From positions 62,001-126,000 of the forward strand of contig JAGVSM010001212.1 in the NCBI GenBank assembly GCA_022494885.1: a stretch of 64,000 nucleotides of DNA, written 5' to 3'. Shown here piece by piece: positions 1 to 11,734 of the stretch; positions within the stretch are counted from its first letter, which is position 1, and each line of letters begins with the position of its first letter. A program made the translations under genes and the position numbers. Below the pieces are notes generated by a model, which saw nothing but the letters and a program-made list of their open reading frames with translations, had not been told where the DNA came from and did not search any database. This DNA is from Micrasema longulum. Taxonomy: Eukaryota; Arthropoda; Insecta; Trichoptera; Brachycentridae.

Positions 1-345
1 AAATTTCTATTAAGAAATGGGTAGTGGAGGTGGGTTGCACACGGATCGATGAGTGGATCAAGCCAAATAGGTAAAATGTGAGTACTGTTGATGAAATTTA
101 TTATGTTTGTCTATATAAATCGGTTATGTTTTTTATGATACTAGGTTAATTGGATTTATCTCGTTTTTTTATTGTTATTATTATGTTAACTTTATTAAAA
201 AACGAATTTAAGGCATGTTTCACATATTGTAAAATGTTTCCCTCGGCACGAGACACCTCAGTGAGGGAACATTATTCTGTATTAAAAAAAACACAAAAAA
301 TGTAAAAGTATCAATAAATAAATAAATAAAACCAATATATTACTA
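1..345 (+). mobile_element. LINE 3' end (family X)
   Basis: The fragment opens inside a LINE ORF. Residues KKWVVEVGCTRIDEWIKPNR end at a TAA at 72-74, followed by a 3' UTR with a stem-loop (237-270, arms GTTTCCCTC/GAGGGAAC) and an AATAAATAAATA tail near 312-330. The same protein end and UTR start recur at about 38.02 kb, and the stem-loop plus tail recur at 40.94 kb. The 5' part lies outside the window. LINE identity rests on this recurrence and the tail. Confidence 0.7.
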
Positions 346-850
346 CAGAAATAAAGAACATTGTATAGAAAGAAATAAAAAAATCAAAAGATTGCAAGAA
401 TTAAATATATGAAATTACTATACGAGTATATCTTTAGAACCCAGATCTTCCTTCATTTAATTTTTTTTTACTAAATAAATGTTTTCATTCCTTTTCGGAC
501 AAGAAAGAGATTATTTTTATAACGCATATGCCGTGCAATGACATACCATGAGGTTTTTCGCAGATACTACACAAACGCAATGCGTAAATGTATTGGTGTT
601 GCCAGCTCTTCCCAACAGCCCAGTAGTTGGTCCGACATTATTTATTCCACGGCTGTTTTCTCCTAACTCGCCTTTGTTAAAGCTCTATTTATTACATTCC
701 CATTTTATTTGAGGTCGAAATCTGCCTTCGAGCCACTTTCAGTGCGAGCCAAAGACATATTTGAACAAGGCCACGGTAATTGAAAATAAAAAACTGTTAA
801 ACACGTAAGAGTAATAATACGCCACTGGCTAGAGCCGCCTAAGTGGAGAA
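346..850. other. AT-rich spacer, nothing recognised
   Basis: No open frame of note and no repeat that I could match elsewhere in the window. It includes a slightly less A+T-rich patch around 600-760 without coding signal. Confidence 0.4.
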
Positions 851-854
851 AACG

Positions 855-975
855 CATTATTTTTATTTTTATTTTCTTTTATTTAGGAAACATACAGTAC
901 AATTACATAGTTTTATATTTTCCACAGTTAGACTTAACTCTAATGGACCAGTGAAGTTTGAATAATATGTAAGGT
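855..975 (-). mobile_element. LINE 3' UTR and tail
   Basis: Read on the minus strand, this is a LINE terminal segment ending in CTAAATAAAAGAAAATAAAA. It aligns with the plus-strand copy at about 26.35-26.48 kb, including the segment AAACTTCACTGGTCCATTA and the ACTGTATGTTT-CTAAATAAA run before the tail. No coding sequence remains. Confidence 0.65.
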
Positions 976-1193
976 TATTAATTAAAGTACAAAAAAGAGA
1001 GAGAAAAAAAAACATAAAAAGAAGTTGTTTAAAAATTAAAATTAAAGTAAAAAAATGAAGAAAATTTGTAAAAGTAATTAAAAGTTAAGAATTAAAATAA
1101 AGAATGAAAAACATGCTTAGATGTAAAAATAAAATAATAATAACATTTTTTTAAAGGGAAAAACATAAATATTTTAAGGGATTCAAAGAAACG

Positions 1194-1906
1194 ATGAGAA
1201 GAATCTTTAAACAAGAAAAAAAATCAAATGATTATTTTATTAACTACGTCTATGTGAATGGAATTATACTAAAAGAAGTAGAGGGATTTGTGTATCTGGG
1301 AAGTATGCTTACTAGGGATGGAATGTCTGGGATAGATATTAAAAGCAGGGTAAGTGCCGGGAACAGAGTGAACGGTTTACTTAAATCAACTTTGGCAAAT
1401 TAATGTTTGTCGCAAGAGGCAAAATGAGCAGTTCACAGCGGAGTCCTGGTCCTGACCCTGATGTATGGGAGCGAAGTATGGACTTGGAAAAACAGGGATA
1501 AAAGTAGGCTGAATTCTGTTGAAATCTGATCTCTCAGGCGAATGTGTGGTAAAACTATGTACGATAGATGCACAAATGAGATCCGTACATTATGCAAGGC
1601 TGATATAAGCATTATCGACAAAATCAAGAAAGGAGCTATGCGCTGGTTTGGACATGTAGAGAGAATACATAGCGAAAGAACGACTTAGAATATTTACAAT
1701 GCGAATGTAGAAATAAAAGACGACCGAGAAAGACATGGTATGACCAAACCTATCAAATACTTGAAGATGGACATGTCAAAAGTCAGAATAATCGGCGCGC
1801 GTGAATGAGAAGATGTATGAATGCAGAGGAAGCGAGATCTGTATGCAAATATAGAGTGATGTGGCGTTCTTTCCTCTCTGCCTACCCTTACGGGGAAATG
1901 GCGTGA
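1194..1906 (+). pseudogene. LINE endonuclease/RT-type ORF, C-terminal fragment
   Basis: Decayed end of a LINE ORF. Motifs in order: FVYLGSMLTRDG, a VSAGNRVNG stretch, VLTLMYGSEVWTWKNRDKSR, SLRRMCGK, IIDKIKKGAMRWFGHVER and, after a frameshift near 1.72 kb, MRRCMNAEEARSVCK and FLSAYPYGEMA before TGA at 1904-1906. The YGSE-W, RWFGH-ER and EARE/SVCKDR-MW-S-VSAYP blocks are the usual end of an insect LINE type often labelled endonuclease-reverse transcriptase. In-frame stops interrupt it, so it is inactive. The tail is a short GTTTGTTGTTGTTG run directly after the stop. A second, antisense copy lies at 55.39-55.99 kb. Confidence 0.85.
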
Positions 1907-1919
1907 TGGTTTGTTGTTG

Positions 1920-2700
1920 TTGTTATTATCTACGAAGTTAGCTACAGATTACAGCAATACAAAAGGCCGTAGTAATACAGTTACTCGTGTCGATAATTGC
2001 AAGCGCAAACCGAAACCGTCTGTTACATGTTTGTTGTTAAACTAAAAACCGAACCAAAATTTGGAACGCTTTTCTATGCAATAGAACTTAAGGGCTTCTC
2101 TAGAAAATTCTTTCAAAGATTTTTGCATTTACCTATTGTTGTTAAATATTATTTTCATAATTTCATATAGCCAATACATGTGTATTTTAAAATAAAAAGG
2201 TTCTTGGTCAAAAATTTTTGGCACGGGATTTCCTTGTCAGAAATACATTGTAACCAAAATATGTATATTTTTTATCAATGAAATACTAAATTAACAAAAA
2301 AAATTGTTTAGTGATAATAAATAAATTAGTACTGTTTAAAAAACTAAATATGAGAAAGTTTGTACACATTAAAAAATAAGAAAAAAACAGATTAATACAC
2401 GGTTGACAGCACTTTGAAATAGTACCTATAGGAGACAACATGTAATCTAGATGATGTTAGTTTACAGAGACGGATATTACTTTTGTTGTACTCTGCTTTT
2501 TTAAGTAGTTACATTCACCATTAACAAATTGACGAAAACAAGAAATACTATTTCTTCAATGACTTTTCTTCAATATTTTGAGAAAAAGAAACACGTTGCC
2601 TATGCTATTTACGATGTATATAGATAAAATAATATTATTTATATTAATAGTATTTACTTTGTGGTCAAACATTTGACTAAATGTTATTAAATATTTGTAT
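1920..2700. other. AT-rich spacer, nothing recognised
   Basis: No credible coding region, no tRNA-like head and no inverted repeat noticed. It could hold old unrecognisable repeats. Confidence 0.35.
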
Positions 2701-2884
2701 ATAACCACTTTCCGACTTTTCTTTGTCTACCGGTTTTGAGACGAGCCCGTCTCTTCGTCAGGACACCGATTAAACCAACATGTGTATGGTGGGTTTTACA
2801 TGTTGGTTTAATTAGTGTCGAGACGAAGATACGGGTACGTCTCGAAACCGGTAGACATAGAAAAGTCGGTAAGTGGTTTTATAC
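2701..2884. mobile_element. Foldback/MITE-like palindrome
   Basis: Arms of about 60 bp face each other. The left arm starts ATAACCACTTTCCGACTTTT and runs into CTACCGGTTTTGAGACGAG; the right arm ends GTCGGTAAGTGGTTTTAT. A smaller inverted pair (ACCAACATGTG / CATGTTGGTTTAAT) lies in the centre. The core CCGGTTTTGAGACG...TCTTCGTC resembles the core of the 11.7-kb foldback. One arm-like fragment recurs at 34.25-34.29 kb. No ORF, so non-autonomous. Confidence 0.7.
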
Positions 2885-3159
2885 AAAAAATTTAATAACA
2901 ATTAGTATAAATAAGATACAGTAGACAAAAGGTAAGTATTACCCAAGATTAGGGCTTTCTTTTATAAATTTAAAGGACATTTTCAATAGAATTTGCTCCC
3001 CAAATATATTTTTTTTATTTAATCAACTTTTTGTACATAATGCTAATTGTACATTGGCGGGCTTATTGCCAAATGTGATTTTTTCCAACCAATCAATAAA
3101 ATAAAATTTCTTATAATTTAAGTTAAAACATATTCTTTTTTTTGATTATTAATTAAAAC

Positions 3160-3303
3160 TAATGTCTGAGCACCCGATGACAAACTATTATTGAATATTT
3201 TATCGGGACAGAATATATTTTAATACTTTGCTTTCTTTATAATGTATTAATATTGTAATAATGTGTATATTTTATTGAATAAAGACTATGAAAAAAAAAA
3301 AAA
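3160..3303 (+). mobile_element. LINE-like 3' end with stem-loop and poly(A)
   Basis: Stem arms CCCGAT (3173) and ATCGGG (to 3207) are followed by an AATAAAG polyadenylation-like signal and an uninterrupted A run at about 3290-3303. The layout matches the other LINE 3' ends here. No coding sequence survives, so the family is unassigned. Confidence 0.5.
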
Positions 3304-3389
3304 CTAGAAAATAAAGATAAAAAAAACTAAAAATAGAAATAAATGTATTTGTGTATAAATTACATTAAACCAATAATATTGATCTATGG

Positions 3390-3490
3390 GAAAAAAAAAG
3401 AGGAAAGAGGACAAAAAGGAGACAAAAGGAGGAGAGATTAAGGAAGAGAAAGGATATTTTTCTTCAGACGAGATTTAAACAGATATACTA
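3390..3490 (-). mobile_element. LINE C-terminal/3' UTR scrap
   Basis: On the minus strand it reads like the plus-strand LINE end at about 57.74-57.84 kb. Both have a K-S-(G/R)-L-K-K protein end followed by CTTAATCTCTCCTCCTTT and pyrimidine-rich UTR. Very short and 5'-truncated. Confidence 0.5.
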
Positions 3491-4084
3491 TGTAATCTGA
3501 TATTATGTAAGTTGATTTTTCTAATAATGCGAATAAAATCATTAATGTAAATAATAAGTGTACCTTTTTATGATCAACATGACCAAATTTCAACCTTGTG
3601 TTGGGTACATTCATTTAGTTTTTTATTACTTAATACCAAGGCAACGAAATAATTTGATCATTTGTTCATTAATAATACAATTAAAACGTTACAATGATCT
3701 TGAATTTATATTAACGAATTAAATATTGCTGCTTCCAATAAATTCAACAAATTTATTTTCTTCCTACAACACGCAAGAATGCAATTATTACGTTTGGTTC
3801 GGAATGAACATATCAGAAATTTATTCTCAAATACAAATAATTATGCGTAGCCTTCATTAAATAATAAGGACATAAATAATTAGGTTACCTTAACGCGAAA
3901 ATATTGACTGAATAGGAAATGTATAAGCAAACCGCTTAAGTTTGTGATAAAATGCTACAAGCCAGTTACATATTTTAAAATATGAAAAAGTTTGGTGCAA
4001 CCTTTTAGTGTCCAGAAGTCTGTGAAATGTGACCCTACAGATAAATGCTTGAAATACCGTGGAGGGATTACATCACTTAAAATT

Positions 4085-5400
4085 GACTTATTTGTTTATA
4101 TATACGTCCAATGGACATTTTTAAGGTCATATGAATACACAGAAAAGTATTATTAAAAAAAAATAGAAAGACACAATGATAAATAGAAGTGGTGGGTGTG
4201 GAAGCGGGAGAGAGGTGTTTATAATTTATTAATTCATTCATATTTTTTTCTCTTTTTTATTTATTTTTTACGTATTTATTACAGCAATTTACAATGAATT
4301 ATTTACTCAACAAATTAATTGAGTAGTAAAAATATACATATATATTTTTTAGTTTTGCTGGTGGTTCATCTAAACTGCCTAGCTAGGGATAGTTTCCCCG
4401 TTCTAAGGCAGTTTTATTAATAATAAAAATAATGTGACCTTACTGGGGTTACCCGTGCCGAGGACATTAGTATACTTTTTATTTTTTAAATATTTTTAGA
4501 TTTGAGAATAAACGAAAAAGACGAACTTAATAAACAGAGATAATTAAGAAAATATTCAGAATTTTTTTAACACTACGTATTTATTTTTGTAATTAATTTA
4601 TGTACATCTATATTATTTATAATACAAAACGCACAATAAAAGAACAAAAACCTAACATAAACTTGTAGAGCAGTTGATTCTTTGGGCGAATGAGACAACC
4701 CATTTTACTTCTACTCAGCTCCACTATCCATTTTTTATGGCCTTTTTTAACTAATTGTTTTGATAGATATTGGATGTAGGTTATAGATTTGAATTGAATA
4801 ATGCTCAAAATCTCTTTGAATTGAATTTGATTAAGCGATTTTGTGAAATAAGACAACTTGTTATCAAAGAAATCAAAGCTGGTATGTTTGGGCAGACCTA
4901 AAAACTCTGGCATAGGGAAATGAAAACCATAGTTAGTTCCATGGTTATCGGTATGAAAGAGTAAGTTTTATCTGAGGTTTCTAGTTGGGATATTTCATTT
5001 TATTGAGCTCAGTGGTTCGGGCAATTCAAAGAGTGAGTGGATAATTTTAAACAGGACTAGAGGTTTGGACTTTTTTCGACGGTCTTGAAGAGAAGATAGA
5101 TTTAAGCTAGTTTCTAACTCATTATACGTATATTGGTCTCTGTATAAGGCCAACCACCAGCCTGTCTTTCTTAAAAATCGATGATGAGCCGATTTAATAT
5201 TTTCGATGTGAATATCATAATATGGAGACCAGATAACAGAAAAATACTATACAAATATTGAATGTAAATTCATGAGGGCTTATGTAAGGCTGTCGATTAG
5301 ATTTTTTCGTATGCCATTTTGTAACACAGTTATTTGCGACTTGGAATTAAAATGTTTGAGTAAATCGCAACACTCAAATATATTTTTTAATCCATAAATA
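4085..5400 (-). pseudogene. LINE RT C-terminal domain and 3' UTR, split by another LINE
   Basis: Minus-strand fragments read VIWSPYYDIHIENI, HHRFLRKTGWW, RDQYTYNELETS, then NIPTRNLR, FHTDNHGTNYGFHFPMP and SLDFFDNKLS-like text. This is the conserved end of Jockey/CR1-type LINE ORFs (W-SP---, R-LR, HRTNYG, FPMPR motifs). The 3' UTR, with a GTCCAATGGAC stem, ends near 4.09 kb. The closest relative is the plus-strand copy at 26.6-27.56 kb. Continuity is broken by a second minus-strand LINE tail at about 4.25-4.80 kb. Stops and frameshifts make it dead. Confidence 0.8.
4250..4800 (-). mobile_element. Second LINE 3' end nested in the 4.1-5.4 kb LINE
   Basis: The minus strand carries a different protein end, with YIQYLSKQLVKKGHKKWIVE then a Cys-Leu-Ile-Arg stretch, an in-frame stop at 4617, and a UTR with a strong stem-loop at 4372-4414 (AAACTGCC / GGCAGTTT). 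The host LINE continues on both sides when compared with the 27.4-kb copy, so this tail is an insertion. The nested boundary is placed only to within about 20 bp. Confidence 0.6.
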
Positions 5401-6100
5401 TTTACTATGTTGATGTTTTAATGGTCTCCAATAGCTAGAGCTGCGACGACAATTTCAAAAGTGGATAAAACCTTTTTTATCGCGCCGTCTTTATTATCCT
5501 ATAACTTATCGACAAGTTACTTAAGATCGTAGCGGATGGTCGAGTACAAAATTTGATGCCAAAACAGGTTCTCAGACTCTCGGTAGTGTCAACTTATATC
5601 GAAATTACAAGAGGTAGCTGTGACGTCACGTTTGCGTAAATTACAGCCCATATTCAATGTCTACTCAAATGTAATGGTTTCAAAACTATTAACATCTCAT
5701 TATCGAGAGACTTGTCCTATTTCATAGTCATACAAAAGTAACATGCGAGTATAAGCAATCCGCAGGTCGTCTGGTCCATACAAATATTTCAAATCTGCTA
5801 TTTGCGCCAAAGAGTATAAAACGTATTTACCTACATACGGTGTAGAGATATTTTTTTTATCTTTAAAAATGCCGCTTTAAAAAAATGTCAAACATTAAAA
5901 TGTACGAAATTCGACCATGAAATTAACAGATTCACCAAAATTGAACACAATCTCTGGATTGTGTGTAGTCTGCTTTACTAAAAACAACCTGTTTTAAGGC
6001 AGACGAAATTTTTTATCTTAATATACAAAACATATACTCAATTCCTTTTTTTTATTTTTATGAAATATATTTTAACAAATGTTCCGTCTTTTCTCTACCC
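5400..6100. other. Spacer with no recognised gene
   Basis: Moderately A+T-rich, with one TGACGTCA-containing palindrome near 5.63 kb. No coherent frame or tRNA head. It may be part of an old repeat, but I could not match it inside the window. Confidence 0.35.
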
Positions 6101-6109
6101 ATATTTTAT

Positions 6110-6690
6110 TTAACACTTTATATACATATAAGGGCGGGTATATTGCCTTAAGGCAATTTCTCCCTACCTACCCAAACCGTTCAGCTACAGAAAATTTCAA
6201 GTACATGGACATATTGAATCTTACAATTTTTCACAAAATTAAAAACAAAGGTTAACAAAATAAAAATATATAAAAAGTTAACACTATACTATGAAGAGAG
6301 GAGAGAGGATGGGAAGGAAAGAATAAGGATAAAGGAACAACTAAAATATTTGGATGGCGACATTTCAATCTTGACTTCAATGTCAATAAAAAACGTCTCT
6401 AACATTAGTGGGTAGATTATTCAACAATCAAACGGCTACTACTGTGAAAGAGGAGGCAAAACAATTAGAGCGATGACAGGGTATTAAAAGGGTTCTCTCG
6501 TTACTAGAACGAAGAAATAGTCCGTGTTGTGATAGAGGTTGGAAGAGCTCTCTCAGATAAACAAGCGAAGTGAAATTATTAAAAATATTGTGAAGAAGTG
6601 TTAGAATGTGAATGTTTCTTCTATCCCTGATATTGAGCCAGTGTAGTTGCGTGCGATATTCGGTTATGTGGTCGAATTTGCGAAAATCAA
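6110..6690 (-). pseudogene. LINE C-terminus with 3' palindrome
   Basis: The minus strand reads HITEYRTQLHWLNIRDRRN, then LLHNIFNNFTSLVYLREL, an RSSNERTLLIPCHRSN stretch and LLNNLPTNVRDV. The L-WL-IR-RR, (I)P-HR and LW/LN-LPTNVR blocks are typical of CR1/L2/Jockey-like LINE C-termini. The UTR holds the perfect palindrome ATTGCCTTAAGGCAAT at 6142-6157. A second copy in the same orientation is at 60.43-60.88 kb. It has premature stops. Confidence 0.8.
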
Positions 6691-6699
6691 AGATATAAC

Positions 6700-6842
6700 G
6701 TTATTGTTAATTATTGTTTTGCCCTTGTTTGTCTTTGATAAATAGTTTTATTTTCTTTTTGTTCAGTTTCTTGCATTTATGTTTCTTCATGTAACTGTTG
6801 TTATTGGCTTAGGCCGTATAAATAATAAATAAATAAATAACA
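6700..6842 (+). mobile_element. LINE 3' tail
   Basis: Short UTR with a GGCTTAGGCC mini-stem followed by an AATAATAAATAAATAAATAA tail, abutting the 5' side of the antisense LINE at 6.1-6.69 kb. No coding remains. Confidence 0.5.
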
Positions 6843-7439
6843 TGTACAAACATATCCAGTAAACATTTTTTGTAAATGTATTCAATTGGAAAAAATATTT
6901 TTTTTATGCAAAAAACGGTAAAATAATGAAATAAATACAGTTCAATAAAAGTGATGATATTCCTAAAAGAAATACTTAAATAATGGTAATTACAGTATTT
7001 ATGAACAGAAAATAAATTATTTTTAGTTTTTATAAATACTTATAAATTATTATCGGTTATTTTATAATATTTATCATGGACATTTAAGAGGAAACAATAA
7101 AATGACTCTAAAACACGTTACGAGTATTTTTACACATATTTTTCAAGTTTTTAAATACATTAGTTTTTAAGTTTTCACGATTACAATAATACAGAGTTAA
7201 AACAATTCGATAAAAGTTATCCCCACCAATACACGTTTCAGCTCTTTTACTAAACGAAAATGTGTTCAAAAATAGGTCTAGTAAATGTTTTTTTAAATTT
7301 TTTTTTTAAATATATATTTGGACTCCTGGATTTAGTAGCCATACGTGTCATGTACAAGGCTAAGGTACTCGGAAAAAATCGTTTTTGTTTGTCTTGGAAA
7401 TGGGATGTTCGATCATAGATTTTGGTTTATTACCTTTAT

Positions 7440-7930
7440 GAGTCCAATCACCATTGTTGCAAAGTTCAAGAACAATAGCGCGTGATAACTACTTTTAACA
7501 CAGTGTGGATATCTGTTAAGAATATTCCATCTTTCCTGCATTCTGCTTCAAGATTATGGCGTTGTAAACTGAAAAATGGGCACTGAAATAACAGATGTTC
7601 AATACTCTGTGAAGAAATATCATCGCATGGACAATAATCATCATTTCTTAATTTAAACCTATATAGATAACTTCTCATAGCTCCGTGTCCGGTAAAAATT
7701 TGGGTCGTTTTGAAAGTACGTTGGTGATGACGACGGAAGTTTGCTGCATCAGCCAGCGTTGGGTTTAGTGATTTTACCTGTAGAAGAAGCGCGGTAATGA
7801 TCATCCCAACGCTGCTGCGTATTTTGTTTTATACAGCGTTTAGCAAAACTAAGGGGAAATTCTGAGAAGAAAGGTGCCGTTCTTTTACAAGTTGCGGCTC
7901 TTGCTCGTTCATCATAGGTCTAGTATATGT
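7440..7930 (-). pseudogene. LINE C-terminal Cys/His-motif domain
   Basis: The minus-strand frame at 7466-7804 contains FTGHGAMRSYLYRF, then CPCDDISSQSIEHLLFQCPF and a tail. The GHG--SYL-RF followed by C-x-C-x8-H-x4-C is the motif after the RNase H region in I/R1/Jockey-type LINE ORF2. A likely upstream continuation runs to about 7.93 kb in broken frames. Length is a small part of the normal ORF2, so this is a 5'-truncated relic. Confidence 0.8.
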
Positions 7931-8126
7931 TACACATTGTGCAAAGTAGTCACTCAAATCGTTCAACGACAGGTTGTGCCCTATACACCTATACTATGGG
8001 TACGGATAAAGAAATGATGCTCATAAAAATATAAATAATTGATTGAAAATATATTAAAGAATCCATAGATGTTTGAAATATACTTGTTTTTGGTTTCTAT
8101 ATATTATTTATTCATTAGTTATTAAT

Positions 8127-8355
8127 TAGTCGGCCTCGTGTTGTAGTGATCAGCGCGTTTGTCTAACATGCAAGAGGTTTCGGGTTTGATTTTTGGCATG
8201 ATTGACATGAAATATCTATTTAAAATTTTGTTTTTGCACAACAATATTTCATAATCTTACCTTCATGTAACAAAAATGATCAAGATACACTGCAATTGGT
8301 GTACCAATACAGTGCCCTATGCATTATTAGGTGCGGAAATCGAATGATGATGATG
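8127..8355 (+). mobile_element. SINE, family S1 (tRNA-headed)
   Basis: The head has a tRNA-like B box (GGTTTCGGGTTTGATTT) and an A-box region (GTAGTGATCAGCGCGTTTG). The body contains CTGCAATTGGTGTACCAATACAGTGCCCTATGCA and ends in a GATGATGATG tail. Relatives lie at 25.88-26.11 (-), 56.76 (+), 59.31 (+, body only) and 61.2 kb (+). This is not a functional tRNA gene: the acceptor arm is not paired and the body continues downstream. Confidence 0.8.
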
Positions 8356-8434
8356 TATTCGTTGTTGCCACAATAGGCCTAATATACTAGCGAATTACAT
8401 AACAAAACATCTAGGCATGATAATTTTTTTTTTG

Positions 8435-8540
8435 TCGGAATCGAATCCGGAACCATCCATGATTCAAACGTCTTAGCTTCTACGCCACGGAGGCTTAAAA
8501 TACAATAAAAGCAATCCGTCCACATTTCCAAAAAAATATT
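8435..8540 (-). mobile_element. SINE, family S2-like tRNA head
   Basis: The minus strand reads GCCTCCGTGGCGTAGAAGC then a B box (GGTTCCGGATTCGATTCCG). It shares the CCTCCGTGG-G start with copies at 32.87-33.01 (-) and 59.89 kb (+). No intact tRNA cloverleaf. Confidence 0.6.
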
Positions 8541-8699
8541 ATAAAGACCAATTTGCTCAAAAGACATTTGTTTTGTCAATAAACGAGTTACTTTTGAATT
8601 TTAATTGAATAAACCGCAATTATATTTAAATTTTCATTCGCAGAGTGTCTAGACGATTATTGTTGCATGGAAGGTAATTTGATGACTCGTTCGCTTCAG

Positions 8700-8905
8700 T
8701 TACCAGCCCAGGGACAGTGAAATGTCGCAGTGTTAAACCACCATTAAAACTAATATTTCACATCACCTTGTCAGGAATCGAACCCAGGACCACGAGAATG
8801 GTAGGCAAATGCGCCAACCACTATACTACGGGGTCGACTTATCCCCACTCAATTTCTGTTTTCAGTTTTTCACCTGAGAGTAGCCATTATTGGATTTATG
8901 TGCAC
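8700..8905 (-). mobile_element. SINE, family S4 (tRNA-headed with leader)
   Basis: On the minus strand a leader ATGGCTACTCTCAGGT precedes GATAAGTCGACCCCGTAGTATAGTGGTTGGCGC and a B box GGTCCTGGGTTCGATTCC. The same leader plus head layout occurs at 24.92 and 25.40 kb. The sequence after the head (GTGATGTGAAATATT) also matches. Confidence 0.75.
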
Positions 8906-10090
8906 AAGAATAGTTTTTTTCTTTCACGCTGTGGAAAACATGTTTATAAATATATGAGGATATCACACAAACTTAGAAATCTCCAGCAAAAACATTTTTT
9001 TTATTGATGCTAAAATAAACTACGTAATTTAGTAATAGCGTAACTCAAAACCGTCCATAAATCTGGCAAAAACAGATTTTAATAGAGAAATCACACGTTG
9101 GTTATTTACATTTTGAAAGTAATAAGGGTTTATGAAATACTGTCTAGTAAAACCAAAAAAGATTCTACTTATTTGTAACATAAAGAATATTTTTAAATTT
9201 GTAATTTTGCTTCCCGCAAAAACTGTAATTGCATTGGCCATGCCCCTAATACGTCACGATTTATGTTTTTTTTCAACTTTATTTCAAATTGTTCAAATTT
9301 TTATAGAACATCGTCAAGAATCTTGACGTCACAACTATCAATGCCAAGCGTGTCGCTTTTTTCTAGTGACATATTTTTTTTATATTTCCTTTTTTATGAA
9401 AACATTTCTCTAGAATATCCATATTGATTTTGAAAATACAATTAATTATTCTTAATCCATTTCAGAGATTTTTATCGGTTTTTTGTAGTACGATATATGT
9501 CCTTATTATATATACTACTTGACACCGCAAACATAGCATTCTCTATTTAGTTGGTGAGGCATAATTGTTAGAAATTTTCCAATTCATTTTTCTAAGTTTT
9601 TCGCAAATACCTCAGTAACTTATTCAGTGGAGATTTCTAAGTTTGCTTTTAATACCCCCATATGTATTAAATCTGTATAAAATTGTATTTCGTTGTAATA
9701 AAAAAAAGTGAAACGAAAAATAGTAACGGTTAAATCTGTTTTTTTATTATAAATTACAGGGTTCAACTGATCACAACGCAATGCACCCTTCTTCGGAAAA
9801 GCCACATTAAAAATTTAAAAAATGGATTCGTTTTTCATTTAAAAATACAGGTAATCTCTCGGGGAACAAGATTGGGTCTGTCAGTCGTAACACGTTGTTA
9901 TGAATATGTCTCTGTCTTTTGTCAACATTTCTTATTAATAAAAACTTACATTGTGAAACTTTTGATATGTGTATTGAGTTAGTTCTTTATTCTAACAATG
10001 GATAAAAAATAACAATATGACGTGATCAAATAATAATTGTAAAAGTACTTGTCTATATAAATTATTATATTACGTTTGTGCGAACCTTTA
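8906..10090. other. AT-rich spacer, nothing recognised
   Basis: Only short frames without similarity to anything I know. No paired repeats noticed in this stretch. Confidence 0.35.
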
Positions 10091-10389
10091 TTTTATTTTA
10101 ATTGATTTTATTTGGGAAATCAACAGTTCTACACACATATTTTTAGTAAACAAACAGATATAGTGTATAAACTCATAACTAATAACAGATTTCCACATAG
10201 TATACAAAGTTAGTAAAGAAAATATATTACATATCAAATAAATACATACAATTTATACATATAAAAATGTTATTTTCTGTACTCAATAATCAAAGATTTT
10301 TTAAATATTTATTTCAAGAACATTAAGTTACTGTAAATTGGGCGGGATAAGGACAAGAATGCTTGAAGAGAGGATAAGGAGGGGAGGGA

Positions 10390-10850
10390 GATGTACATAT
10401 TTATTATTATAATGTCTACTAAGTTACATAATACATTTTTAGTGTAAGTTTTAAATCTGACAGAGTGATGTTTGTGTAATCTATATTTTTAAATTTTGTA
10501 TTGTTCATTGAAAAAGTCCTACGAAAAAAAACATTTTTAACATACGATGTTTTACTTATTGGTACATGAAACAGGTGGTACTGTCTACAAATCCTGGCTG
10601 GCACATGTATTGTTATTAAACCAAGCAGCTCTGTACAGTCAACCATTTCAGTCATAATTTTGTAAAGCAGTAGTTGGTCCACACACACTCTGCGGTATTG
10701 TAGAGAAATGATTCCATGGAAGGTAGAAGCAGTGAGAGTAGATACATAAGAAATACCGGTTTTGTATTTAAGGTACTTAATAAATTTGTTTTGAATATTT
10801 TCTATTCTACTTATATATATATGGCATACTGGGGATTCCATATCTATTCC
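10390..10850 (-). pseudogene. LINE RT C-terminal fragment
   Basis: The minus strand has an open stretch of 140 codons (10419-10841): CHIYISRIENIQNKFIKYL, LQYRRVCVDQLLLYKIMTEM, VDCTELLGLITIHVPAR and HLFHVPISKTSYVKN. The order (SRIE-IQ-KF), (RR---D---L-KI), (D-PELL--I---VP-R), (F-VP---T-Y--N) is the classical Jockey/CR1-like ORF end. It ends in a normal stop. It is 5'-truncated, because no fingers/palm RT motif such as FADD is upstream. Confidence 0.85.
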
Positions 10851-11082
10851 TTATCATTATTAAACAAATAAAATTGTATCTTAGTAGCACCTACATAAAG
10901 AATATTAAATTAACATAAATTATCTTCAATATGCGAGTAAAATAGTTGCGCGAATCTCAGTTCAGATCAGTTCGGTGCCGAAAATCGGCGTTTATTATTG
11001 GCATAGTATGTATTATTAAATTCTGTTTTTTAAAAAAAGGTAAAAAAATATACAAATAAGCGAAATTAAAATATAAGCAAAC

Positions 11083-11268
11083 ATATTGGGCAATAATATT
11101 TTGAGTTTGTCCAAATACAGGCAGAATGGTGAATGTTACACAGTGTGTAAAGTGGCCACTTAAACCAGCCATTGACAGGTCATAAGCCATGTAGATGCCA
11201 AGACTTCTATATTACCTTTTCTTAAATGTTCTTCATCTCTGTTGTAATATGTTATTATATTAGGCAAT
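11083..11268 (-). mobile_element. Family FA copy with 12-bp flanking direct repeats
   Basis: The insert at 11095-11256 is flanked by ATATTGGGCAAT (11083-11094) and ATATTAGGCAAT (11257-11268), 12 bp with one mismatch. The insert carries, on the minus strand, the FA modules A (CAACAGAGATGAAGAACATT), B (translation AYDLSMAGLSGHFTHCVTFT) and the end of D (TTTGGACAAACTCAAAATATT), with the middle body deleted. It is one of four FA copies with an exact 12-bp flank. Confidence 0.8.
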
Positions 11269-11734
11269 GTCTATTCTCACTAGGTCTAGTAAATACCTGT
11301 TCTGAGGTAGACAGCATTTCTTTTTTTTTTAATATAAAATATATCATATGTTTTATTAGAGATGCCTAATAAAATTAATACGAAATTGATTTAAAAATGC
11401 GATAATCCTAAAAAAATATATACAACTAAAAAATTGTAGTTTGATGAGTTATCGGCGTTTTTGGGTGGTGAACTGTGGTTTTAATAGCAACTGCAGTGGT
11501 GTAATGATCAGTAATAAAGGTGCAAAGCACCGCAGATACAGTAGGGTCAATTGTTTTTAATTGTTGCAGCAAAAATCTCAGCACTTAAAATAAGTCATAA
11601 GTAATTTAAAGACGTACTGGACAACAATAATGTTATTTCAGGATGAAAACTGGCCAAACAACGTCAATTGAAGACCTTGGTATTAAAATACCAGATGTCC
11701 AAAATTTTTCGAAACCATTTCATTGGATAAAATA

